Assembly: GCA_024867545.1 (NCBI GenBank)
Contig: JANFNE010000018.1
Location: forward strand, 744,001-808,000
From: Phytopythium helicoides
Lineage: Eukaryota > Oomycota > Peronosporomycetes > Pythiales > Pythiaceae
Reading direction: 5' to 3'
DNA length: 64,000 nt
Both the position numbers and the translations under genes were made by a program. Shown piece after piece: positions 19,646-28,289 of the stretch (position 1 is the first letter of the stretch; each line of letters opens with the position of its first letter). Under the pieces are notes generated by a model, which was not told where the DNA came from, made no database searches, and was given only the letters and a program-made list of their open reading frames with translations.

Positions 19646-20902
19646 ATGGTGCTCAAGATGCTGGCGACGGCCGCGGCGGCTGCGCTGGCGGTTGCCACGC
19701 TCGCCTTCGAGTCGGCGCAGGCCGCGGAGCTGCCGGCGCTGACGTTCGTGCCGCCGTACAACCTCATCTCGGACGACGGGCGGCGGCAGATCTCGGACGA
19801 CTTTTACTACGGCGGGACCACGGAGGTCAAGAAGAACTTCATCCGGCTGACGACGGACCGGCAGAGCAAGCGCGGCCACGTGTGGAGCAAGCAGCCCGTG
19901 GACAGCGACGAGCTGGTGGCCGTGATCAAGTACCGCATCCACGGCCAGGGCAAGAAGTGGTTCGGCGACGGCATCGGCCTCTGGTTCACGCACGAGAAGA
20001 AGTTCGCCAACGGAGACAACCACGGATTCACCGACAAGTACTACGGCTTCGGCATCGTGCTCGACACGTTCAACAACGTCGAGCACCGCGGCGGACACAA
20101 GGACGTGACCATCCAGATCAACGACGGCAAGAAGACGCTCGACGAGCTCAACGACGAGACCAAGATCGGCTGCGACGCCGCCTTCGCTACCACTCGGGCA
20201 GCGGCAACTTTGACCCCGGTCTACAGCTCGTCGCGCGTGCGCGTCAAGGTCAAGGGCACGGAGCTCGAGGTCGAGGTCGACCCCGAGAGCCAGGGACTTT
20301 GGACGCCGTGCTACAAGGGCACGCTCCCGTTCTCGGCCGACTGGCTCAAGCGCGCGACGCTCGGCATCACGGCCTCGACGGGCGCGCTCGCTGACAACCA
20401 CGACATCCTGAGCGTGCACGCCTTCTCGGATATCAAGGACTACGCGCTCGGCAAGGTGGACGCCGACGTGTGGACGCACAACTACTCCAAGGACTTCACG
20501 AACCTCATGTCGAACCCCGTGTGCGACCAGAACTGCAAGGTGAATATCCTCGACAAGTACGTGACCAACTTCCAGATCGAGACCGAGCACTGGTTCGAGG
20601 AGCTGCGCGAGCAGACGGAGAACACGGTCAACAAGCTCAAGGCCAAGGAGCGCGAGAACAAGAAGCGCATCCAGACGCTGACCGACCGCGTGTCGGCGCT
20701 CATGGACTTCAAGATTGGCCAGAAGCTCGCCGATGTGCGCAACAAGGTCGAGGAGAAGATCACGGCCGAGGTCGAGAGCGAGCTCGTGGTCGCGCGCTCC
20801 AGCTGGCGTCTGCCTTTCTTCGTGCTCATCGTGCTGCTTGCCGGCGCGGTCGCCGTCGCGTACCAGAAGTACCGCAAGCTTGTCAAGAGCCACCTCATCT
20901 AG
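19646..20902 (+). CDS. L-type lectin cargo receptor, copy 2 (tandem paralogue)
   Basis: 418 residues from ATG 19646, one residue shorter than the upstream copy and with the same layout. A signal peptide (MLATAAAAALAVATLAFESAQA) is followed by the lectin domain with WFGDGIGLWF and VLDTFNNVEHRGGHKD, an acidic/basic coiled coil, one transmembrane helix (FFVLIVLLAGAVAVAY) and the tail KYRKLVKSHLI. Both copies share ADNHDI, WLK-AT-GI and a Cys pair before the coiled coil (SNPVCDQNCK here, SPSCGTDC in copy 1). The 269 bases between the genes are enough for a separate promoter. Divergence across the whole length indicates an old duplication and probably different cargo. Family assignment is strong; cargo is unknown. 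Confidence 0.9.
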   Translation: MVLKMLATAAAAALAVATLAFESAQAAELPALTFVPPYNLISDDGRRQISDDFYYGGTTEVKKNFIRLTTDRQSKRGHVWSKQPVDSDELVAVIKYRIHGQGKKWFGDGIGLWFTHEKKFANGDNHGFTDKYYGFGIVLDTFNNVEHRGGHKDVTIQINDGKKTLDELNDETKIGCDAAFATTRAAATLTPVYSSSRVRVKVKGTELEVEVDPESQGLWTPCYKGTLPFSADWLKRATLGITASTGALADNHDILSVHAFSDIKDYALGKVDADVWTHNYSKDFTNLMSNPVCDQNCKVNILDKYVTNFQIETEHWFEELREQTENTVNKLKAKERENKKRIQTLTDRVSALMDFKIGQKLADVRNKVEEKITAEVESELVVARSSWRLPFFVLIVLLAGAVAVAYQKYRKLVKSHLI

Positions 20903-21146
20903 GCCAGTAGGTCGAGTGTAGTGCGCACAGCTTCTCCGACTGGGAGAGAGGCGAGCGGTAGTAGAACACGAGTTCCTTGTCTGTTTTCCCCGTGTGCTTG
21001 CGCGTCCAGAGTCTTGGTGGCCATGCTCTTCCTCCAACATCGCAAAGCTCGCTGCTCTGCCTGGTGCAAACCAGCACTGAGACCTTCACAGCCTGCGCAG
21101 CGCGCCGTGCGTCGTTGCGAGCAGGATCGGACGGGATCGGCCACTT

Positions 21147-21159
21147 TCACTTCCGTTTT
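21147..21159 (+). promoter_or_regulatory. Oomycete-type initiator (Inr) before the MIT gene
   Basis: TCACTTCCGTTTT fits the oomycete initiator pattern TCAYTYYNCAWTTT at most positions, and lies 33 bases upstream of the ATG at 21180, the usual distance. Similarity only; the transcription start is not proven. Confidence 0.45.
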
Positions 21160-21179
21160 GTATCGCCCTCGCCCTCGTC

Positions 21180-22412
21180 ATGGAGGTTTCCGCGTGGCTG
21201 CTGGAGGAGAAGCGCTCGACGTTCTACGCGGCCAAGTGGGCGGCTGCGCACGCGGTGTTCTCGTCTGCGCGGCTCTTCCCGCCGCCTGCACGCCCGCAGG
21301 TACTGCTGCGACTGGAGCGCGAGCTCGACGGCGATCTGCACGTCAGCGGGAGTGGCGCGACGACGCTGGTGGTGGCGCGAGGGCACCGCCAGGCCGCGCC
21401 GAGCGAGGAGACGGACGGACGCGTGCGGCTGCCGCTAGAGGTGCGCTCCATGGACGACGTGCGCGCATCGCAGCAGTACCACACGGCGGCGCCCTCGCGC
21501 TTGCTTGACGTTTATGTGGACCCTGCCGACGTGCCACGCGTGCTCGCGTTCCTCTCGGACCCGACGGCTGCGCAGTCATCAGCTCAGGCCAGCAGTAAAG
21601 CAGCGGGTTCTAGCGTGAACGAGATGATCGACCGCGCGTTCGCGGCCGTGGAGCGTGCGCAGCAGGAGCGGGGAGCTGGACGCGCAGCAAGAGCGCTGGC
21701 GCTCTTCCGGGAGGCCGAGCGAGGCTTCAACGCGGCTGCACAGCTGCTACCTGATGATCGATCAAGGGAGCTACTGCGGTCTCGAGCACGAGATCTTGAG
21801 AGATCGATCACGGGTCTGGAGAAGCAGCTGATGACTCCGACAGAGCCCCCAGTAGCGTCATTGGTGCACGTGCCGGCCACGACACCTTCCGCGAGCGCGG
21901 TGCAACAGACTCAAGAGGCCCAGAGCAATCCGCCGCCGATAGACATTTTAGCGCGGCTGGAAGAACTGCGAAGGTTTGCAGCTGATGAGAGCGCAGAGGC
22001 GAAGGCCAAACCCACAACACCAGATCCAGCACCCCAGACTGTCAAAAGCTCAGTGAAACCCGTGCCGGACCTGTCGGCGCGTTTAGCAGCGCTCCGCACA
22101 GGTGGGCGATCGACTGACGTCGAGGATTTGTCGGCGAGGCTTCGGAGACTTCGTGGACTAGGTGCTGCACCTCCTGCTCCAGTCGCGGTCGATCTGGAGG
22201 AGTCAAGTGAAGATGAGGAGGAAGCTGTAGCACGCGTGATTGCAATGGCTCAAGACGAAGTCGCGCTTGGAATGACAGAGGATGATGTAGATGAACTTGA
22301 AGCAGAGGACGATGAAGACTCGCCTCAGAGCAGTTTCGACAGCTCTGACAGTGTCAGCAGCGCGAGCGGCACGAGCAACGATAATGTCAGCACCAAAAAG
22401 AAGCCCCTATAA
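21180..22412 (+). CDS. MIT-domain protein with three MIM1-like repeats
   Basis: 410 residues from ATG 21180. The first 130 residues form an alpha/beta region I do not recognise. Residues 147-217 form a three-helix MIT-like domain (MIDRAFAAVERAQQE...ALALFREAERGFNAAAQLL...LERSITGLEKQL), the module that binds ESCRT-III tails in VPS4, spartin and related proteins. Downstream three short repeats occur, DILARLEELR, DLSARLAALR and DLSARLRRLR, matching the MIM1 core LxxRLxxLK/R carried by ESCRT-III subunits and by ANCHR. The C-terminus is acidic (EEDEEE-like runs). An ESCRT-linked role in membrane remodelling is inferred. Its stop lies only 11 bases before the next plus-strand ATG. Confidence 0.65.
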   Translation: MEVSAWLLEEKRSTFYAAKWAAAHAVFSSARLFPPPARPQVLLRLERELDGDLHVSGSGATTLVVARGHRQAAPSEETDGRVRLPLEVRSMDDVRASQQYHTAAPSRLLDVYVDPADVPRVLAFLSDPTAAQSSAQASSKAAGSSVNEMIDRAFAAVERAQQERGAGRAARALALFREAERGFNAAAQLLPDDRSRELLRSRARDLERSITGLEKQLMTPTEPPVASLVHVPATTPSASAVQQTQEAQSNPPPIDILARLEELRRFAADESAEAKAKPTTPDPAPQTVKSSVKPVPDLSARLAALRTGGRSTDVEDLSARLRRLRGLGAAPPAPVAVDLEESSEDEEEAVARVIAMAQDEVALGMTEDDVDELEAEDDEDSPQSSFDSSDSVSSASGTSNDNVSTKKKPL

Positions 22413-22423
22413 ATACGGTGGTC

Positions 22424-23815
22424 ATGGAGAGAGCACTCGAGCGTGAAGGTGCACGCTTGCTGGCAGTGCTTGAAGATGCGCAGCGTGCGCTTGAGTTGAT
22501 TGCCATCGTTCCCTTCAAACTCTCGCCCGCCGAATCTGCGCTTGGCGATGAAACTCGTCGCGCACTCGGCCGTCACGTACGTGATGTTGAAGAACTCGCA
22601 AGAAAACATGACACTGATGAACAATGAGAACGGCAATAGCTCGCGATAGAGTTTGCGTTACGGACAGCAGATGACCCTGTTGAGGACGCGGTACCTGAGA
22701 CGGATGACGAATGGGATTGGAATCTTGATTCACCTGCCGCACGCGCTGCCTATCCAAAGAGCCTTCACGAATTGCTACGGCGTCTCACGGTGGGTCTTCT
22801 CGCCGTTTGTAAGCTCGTCCGGATTCTTATATGCCATTCATTGCGTGAATAGAGCGATCGCAGCGGACGAGATGCCCTGCGTGCTGCGACAGCCACTACC
22901 GTGTCCCCAGCAGTCGCGGAACTGGCGCTGGTGCTCTCGCAGCTCTCGATACGTGTGGATCAGTCGCTCAGCTCAAGCGCCGAGCAGGATGAGCGCAGCG
23001 CAGCGAGTCTGCGAGAGTCACAGTTGCGACTTCGAGAAGCCGAGGACGACCGCAACCAACTGCATTTTGAGCTAGAGCAGGAGCGGTCTGCACGGTCCAT
23101 CGATACAGCACGTTTCTCGAACCAAGCAAGTGCACTAGAAGCACAGCTCCGGGACCTCATGCGCACCGTTGAGGAATCTCTTGCAGACACGCGCCGCGAG
23201 CGTGAACACGAGCTACAGGCATCTTTGTCCGCGTTCGAAGCACAACAGAGCCGTTCGAGTGAACAGCGAGCGTCTATTGAGCGAGCGTCCGAGAGAGCAA
23301 ACGAGGCACGAGTACCTCGAGAGGCTGAAGACAGGAAGCGAAAGGTGGCTATAGCCTTGGAGGTGCGGGATGCCATCGCGCGGTACGATGCGGAGTGCTC
23401 GGCGCTAGATGAGAAGATTGATGCTGAGAAGCAGGAGCTTGCGCGAATCGATGCTGCGACGCGTGCAATTGCACACCACTTTGAGCGCATTGATGAAGAT
23501 CGCGCGAACCAGCTGAGCGAGCAGAACGCGTTTGATCGGGCCGAACGTGCGCGCCGCCTTCGCGAGATGAACCTGTTTCGATTCGTACAACGCCTGCAAG
23601 CGGTCGTTCGAGGTTTTCTCGCGCGAAAGAAGGTGCGCCTAGAGCTCCTTGCATCCAAGAAGCGGCGGCGGAAGCGCAAGGGTGGGGTCAAAGGCAAGGG
23701 AAAGACCAGCAAGACTGCGAAACCAGGAAAGGCTGTGAAGACCTCAGGAAAAACGGTGAAGCCCACCGGGAATACTCGCAAGAGTACATCTGGCAGTCCG
23801 AAGCGGAAAGCTTGA
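22424..23815 (+). CDS. IQ-motif coiled-coil protein (DRC10/IQCD-like candidate)
   Basis: Three exons, 22424-22576, 22640-22808 and 22872-23815, give 421 residues. Intron 1 (63 bp) runs GTACGT...CAATAG; intron 2 (63 bp) runs GTAAGC...GACGAG and removes an in-frame TAG. The protein is helical and Glu/Arg-rich through most of exon 3 (coiled coil), then has one IQ motif (LQAVVRGFLARKKVR) for calmodulin-type light chains, and ends in a Lys/Gly/Thr-rich tail. An N-terminal helix, a coiled coil, one C-terminal IQ and a Lys-rich tail fit DRC10/IQCD of the axonemal nexin-dynein regulatory complex; other IQ coiled-coil proteins remain possible. It converges on the LRR gene, 50 bases apart; AATAAA at 23820 may be the polyadenylation signal. 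Confidence 0.5.
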
Positions 23816-23865
23816 TCCTTAATAAAATGCGATGGTGAACGAGCAGCAGTGCACGGATTCCTGGA

Positions 23866-25286
23866 TCACTTCTTCTTGCCCTTCTTGCCGCCCTTCTTCT
23901 TCTTTTTCTTCTTCTCAAGCTCGACGCGCGCGGCAAACTCTGCCGCCTTTCGTGCGGCAATTTGTCGCAGTCGATCCTCTTCCTCCTTGAGAGCACGCTG
24001 CCGAGCTTCTTCAGCGCGCGCGCGATCTTGCTCACGCTCTGCCTTGCGCTGCTCCATCCACTCTTCCTGCGGTCCGCCCATTAGTTGCTGTGCATTCATC
24101 GATGAGCGTGTCGACAACCAAAATTCACAACTTACGTATTCCTTCTGCTTGATGAGTCCCAGCTGTCGCTCCCGCTCGCGATCGGCTGCCTTAGCCTGTG
24201 CATCACGAGCCACCATCTCGACATCTTCGCGTTTTGATAGCACGAGACGATTCTCCTTGAGTTTCCGATCGATACTGATCGCATCCGCATTCGAAATGCG
24301 GTTGTTCCCGACATCGAGACAAACCAAAGTATGGTTGCGCTCCACGCCTGCTGCCAAGTGCTTCCCTCCATCTCCTCCGAGTCTCGTGCGCCACAGGTTC
24401 AGCGACCGCAGCGTCTTATTGGTCGCAAGCATGCTACCCATCGCTGCAATCCCCGAGAAATCCTTCTCGTCATCCGTCAGCGGGTTGCTCTCGAGGTTCA
24501 GGTAGGCGACACTCGCGTTAGACGTCAACGCATCAGCCATATCCTTTGCTGCCTGTGCACCGAGGCTGTTGCTCTCGAGCTCGAGTCGCGTCAGCGAACT
24601 GCTGCGTTTCACTAGTAGTGCAATCCACTTGCCGGCCGAGTCGTCCAGTGCATTGCGACTCAAATTGAGCGACCGCAACGAGTGCGTAAAGGCCAACGCC
24701 TTGCAGAGTGCGCGCGTGCCAATGTTGTTGACTCTCAGCGTCGCATGCGGTGGAGTCTCGTCCGCTTTTGCCAAAGCCAACCACACATCTAGCTGTGGGT
24801 TTTGTGCAACTTCCTCGACCTCCTCTCGCAGCTCACGCTCACGTTCCTGGCGCCGGCGATGCACAGTCTCTTTGAGGTAGCTACGTGCTGCCATTTGCAC
24901 CTTTTGTTGCATCCTCGCCTCCTTCTCGGCCTCATGCTCGCGGTTAAACTCTTCCTGCAGCCGCGCGGCGTCATCATTGTAGAAACCCTTGGGCTGGATC
25001 CCGCGGTCGATCATCTACATTTCGATCGTCAAGAGATTGTTTGTTACCCGTCGTACTCGGAGAATTCAGGAAAATGGGCAGTGCTTACTTCGCGACGGAT
25101 TTCATTCTGCGCGAGCGTGTACGCGTCAGGCGGCGTGCTGTCATCGGGAGTCACACGGGCGAGAATTGCTTCGCGGTCTTTGGGCGGAAGACGAGTCAGG
25201 TCGATCTCGGTGTTTTCGTCGTCTAGATCAGGCTCCTTGCCGCCGACACCTAGCGCGGCGCTCATGTCGCTCAGCGGCCCTGCCAT
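23866..25286 (-). CDS. Leucine-rich-repeat coiled-coil protein with poly-Lys tail
   Basis: Three exons on the minus strand, 25089-25286, 24136-25014 and 23866-24087, give 432 residues. Introns are 74 bp (GTAAGC...TGTAG) and 48 bp (GTAAGT...GCACAG), both phase 0. An N-terminal acidic part and a Glu/Arg-rich helix precede five or so RNH1-type leucine-rich repeats (LRSLNLSRNALDDS, LTRLELESNSLG, VAYLNLESNPL, LRSLNLWRTRLGGDG, LVCLDVGNNRIS). A long Glu/Arg/Ala coiled coil then ends in a run of Lys and Gly. The start is uncertain: ATG 25286 is the first methionine, but an upstream acceptor (TTTTTGTCTGTTGCAG near 25375) suggests a further 5' exon. The architecture resembles axonemal LRR proteins; function unproven. 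Confidence 0.65.
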
Positions 25287-25492
25287 GCGGAGATCGTTGC
25301 TTGCTTCTAGCCCGAACAACCTTGTGCGGAACGACGCTGCTTGGCTGCCGACTCTTCAACAGTGCGGCGAGCTGCAACAGACAAAAACAGACAAATGTGC
25401 GCGATTGAGTCAAGGAAAACTACAAGCATGTTTCCGCCAGACACGTGCGCAGATAGAAGCCAACGCGTCCGAAGGGTTTGTCTACTCTACGC

Positions 25493-27445
25493 TTACTCCT
25501 CAAGCGTTTGGGCACGCTTCGACATGAGGTACTCCGTCGAAATGTCCTCGGTCGCATCCAGCGCATCGGCTACCGCCTCCTGCTGTTGCTTGTCTTCTTC
25601 GTCCTTGACCTCAGCAGGTGCGTCTTCGATCGCAGCAGGCTCCGGCTCGGTCTTGGTCTCTTCATCCTCGATCGGACCCTGACCAAATTCGTTCGTACGC
25701 TTGGCGTCCACGGGGTAGATCCATCGCTGGTATAGGTAAATGAAGAAGATGAGATCATCGCGGAAGCAACTCAGACGATGCATCCACGGCATCTTGATCA
25801 CGAACGCGAACAGGTCGTCAATGAACGTGTTGAGCGACTTGTAGACCATGGCACGCCACGGAAGGTGAGCCACGGACTTGAGCTTGTAGTTGATATACAG
25901 CTGAGGCGTCATCATGATGAAGCCGAACGCGTACACAAAGCTCGTCAGACTCGAGATGACCCACGAGTACCAGCCCTTGTGTACGCCATAGGCGAGCGTG
26001 TAGAACGCTTGGCCGACAATCAGCGGGTACAGCACATACGACAAGTGCGCGACAGCAACGCGGTCATGCTCGGCTGTCGGAGACTCCTCGTAGCTCTCCA
26101 CGCCAGATACCACGAGCTTGTTGTTCTCGTCGCGAGAAAACACGAGTGCCTTCTTGATCTTCCACACATCAATTACGAGCGAGATACCCGAGCTGATGAG
26201 GATCATCCACGACGTGTCATTGTCCATGAGGTACAGGAAAATGACGAGCTGGAAAAACGTGTTGAGCACAATCGTGCGCAGCGACAACCCAGCGAGCGAC
26301 TTTTGGTTCCTCCAGAAGCTCACGTCGTTCTTGAACGCGAGGAAGTCGAACAGTGAGTGCAGCAGCGACACTGCGACCGTAACCGCGAGCAGATACGGGT
26401 TGGTCTCGATGAACAGGCGCTTCATGCCATCATTGTCTTTCTTGGTCGACGTGCCAGTCATTTCCTGGTTGCGGAAGTTCTGCTCCATCTGCGTGTACAA
26501 GGCGTATTTCCACAGAGGCAGCGGGTAGTAAGTGATTTCAAGCGGGAGGGCCGTGATAGTCGAGTTGATGGGCATGAGCATGTCTTCCAGCACCCAGAAC
26601 TCGTTCACAAACAACACAGGCAGGTATTTGCCGCTGTCGGGGTCCACCTCCATGTCAGGTGCGACGAACGGCGGTGGCTGCTGGCGTGCCGAGTAGACGG
26701 TATGGTCGAGAATAGCGTTGATGGAGAAGGATGGCTTCCACATGGAGATGTAAGTGTCTGCGTCGGCGGTCACGACTTGCTCCTCGGGCTCCTCCTCCTC
26801 CTGCTTGGCTTCGAGCAGGTTGCGCTTCTTGACAATTTTGGGCGGCGGGCGGAAGGCCGTGAGCTCCAACGTGCGGTAGATACTGGCCATCTTGTCGTAC
26901 GTCTCGTCCTCCGGGTTGGGCGAGTACCCGAGCTTGGTGAGGAACACGTGCGCGAACATGGAGCCGTTGTTGAGCAGGTATTCGTCGACCGAGAGGTTGG
27001 CCTCCTTGACCCAGTATCCATCTTCTCGCTCGGGGTTGCTGGCCGGCCGGTACGCGACGTCGTCCAGGCGCCAGAGCAGCTGCTCCTGCTCGTCGGCCAC
27101 GGCCGCGGGCTCATCAGGCGGCGCGAACGAGAACACGGGCTCGGGCGACACGTACACGCGCAGGCTGAGCGGCTCGCCGACGTGGAAGGCGTTCTGCAGG
27201 CGACGCACGTTGGCGGCCTCTCGCTGCGCGGAGGTCTCGAGCCCCGTGGCGCGCGCGGCCGGCGCGGGGCTCGGACTCGGCGCCGACAGCGAGGACGCGC
27301 CTGGCGCGGGGGCCGAGGGCATGAGCAGCCGCATGCCCGAGTTGATGGCGTACCAGATGAAGATCATGCGCGCGAAGGGCCACAGGCGGTCCAGCAGGCT
27401 CTGCGGCGCCTGCGGCTCGGCCGGCGCGGGGGCGTCGGCGGCCAT
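25493..27445 (-). CDS. CLPTM1: CLPTM1 family multi-pass membrane protein
   Basis: Single-exon, 650 residues from ATG 27445, near the 669 of human CLPTM1. An N-terminal hydrophobic segment (FARMIFIWYAINSGMRLL) precedes a large lumenal domain with family blocks such as WKPSFSINAILDHTVYSA and LPVLFVNEFWVLEDM, and ITYYPLPLWKYALY. Four or more transmembrane segments follow, including LAVTVAVSLLHSLFDFLAF, the IVLNTFFQLVIFLYLM helix and the WVISSLTSFVYAFGFIMM helix. The conserved LYINYKLKSVAHLPWRAM and FIYLYQRWIYPVD close the fold, and an acidic tail ends it. Members act in the ER/Golgi and affect surface delivery of membrane proteins; some have been linked to lipid scrambling. The role in oomycetes is untested. 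Confidence 0.93.
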   Translation of the reverse strand: MAADAPAPAEPQAPQSLLDRLWPFARMIFIWYAINSGMRLLMPSAPAPGASSLSAPSPSPAPAARATGLETSAQREAANVRRLQNAFHVGEPLSLRVYVSPEPVFSFAPPDEPAAVADEQEQLLWRLDDVAYRPASNPEREDGYWVKEANLSVDEYLLNNGSMFAHVFLTKLGYSPNPEDETYDKMASIYRTLELTAFRPPPKIVKKRNLLEAKQEEEEPEEQVVTADADTYISMWKPSFSINAILDHTVYSARQQPPPFVAPDMEVDPDSGKYLPVLFVNEFWVLEDMLMPINSTITALPLEITYYPLPLWKYALYTQMEQNFRNQEMTGTSTKKDNDGMKRLFIETNPYLLAVTVAVSLLHSLFDFLAFKNDVSFWRNQKSLAGLSLRTIVLNTFFQLVIFLYLMDNDTSWMILISSGISLVIDVWKIKKALVFSRDENNKLVVSGVESYEESPTAEHDRVAVAHLSYVLYPLIVGQAFYTLAYGVHKGWYSWVISSLTSFVYAFGFIMMTPQLYINYKLKSVAHLPWRAMVYKSLNTFIDDLFAFVIKMPWMHRLSCFRDDLIFFIYLYQRWIYPVDAKRTNEFGQGPIEDEETKTEPEPAAIEDAPAEVKDEEDKQQQEAVADALDATEDISTEYLMSKRAQTLEE

Positions 27446-28289
27446 GGCGGGCGGCGCAGGAGGGGAGGCGTTCGATAGTGAAGCCAAGTCCGCGCTTGAC
27501 ACGCGAGAACGGGCATGTGTGTAAATACTTTGCAGGGGCACGTGGGACCGCCGCGCCACCGGATTGGGTCGCCGGATACTATTACCTTCTTCAATGGATA
27601 TTTTGAAAGAGAGATTGGAATATATAGCAAAGTGTATATGGTATCAATATAAACGTATAACCTCTGACAAGACATGGAGAGGCACTCCAAAGCGGCGCTT
27701 CAAGCTGACGTGGACTGATGAAACGACATGGACTGCCATCGACAAGCGCCGCGAGGATGAGTCCCGGGTCGCTCGAACACGCTGCTGCGCGAGGCGCGAC
27801 GCTCGAGCAATGGCTATTGAAGTCGAAGTGGCCAATTCTGCGAGGTGACAGCCAGGGAGTCATGCAAAGCGGTGGCTTGGCAGCGTAGCAGGTCGCACTT
27901 GAAACGCCAAACCTCCGATGGCGCCAGCTCCAGCACGAGTCACATCCTGTAGCTGGTGTCATCGAAGGTGCTTCATTTCGTGTGAGCCTCTACAGCCTAC
28001 ACCACAGTGACACTAGGCAAACCGAGCGCTCCAGCGCGCAGATCCCATGTTGGTGAGGTGCTGATGATGGCTAACCAGCATCAATCACCATCTACATCGC
28101 CGACCTGATTGAGGTGCCAATGCAACAGGGAGAGAGAGAGAGAGGGAGGGAGGGAAGGAGGAACGCGAAGGCAGTGAGGTGGCGGCCAACCCATTGCACA
28201 AGTTGCGCCGTTGCGCCTTCATCGCTTCTCGCTCTTCCCGACTGGCTGCGCGCAAGTACTCCGGCACCCGGCCTCCATCGGAGATCGCA
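27446..28289. other. Divergent intergenic region
   Basis: Holds the promoters of CLPTM1 (minus) and of the FYVE-GAF gene (plus). An AT-rich patch lies at about 27590-27665. A purine microsatellite, (GA)n then (GGGA)n, lies at about 28128-28160, 130-160 bases before the FYVE-GAF ATG. No coding sequence is recognised. Confidence 0.45.

Noticed and set aside
19571..21040. 489-codon minus-strand frame opposite lectin copy 2
   Set aside because: Antisense shadow of a highly biased coding gene; Val/Leu/Arg-rich with no domain.
28128..28160. GA/GGGA-rich tract as possible repeat array (CRISPR-like)
   Set aside because: A simple microsatellite without spacers; CRISPR arrays are not expected in eukaryotic nuclear DNA.
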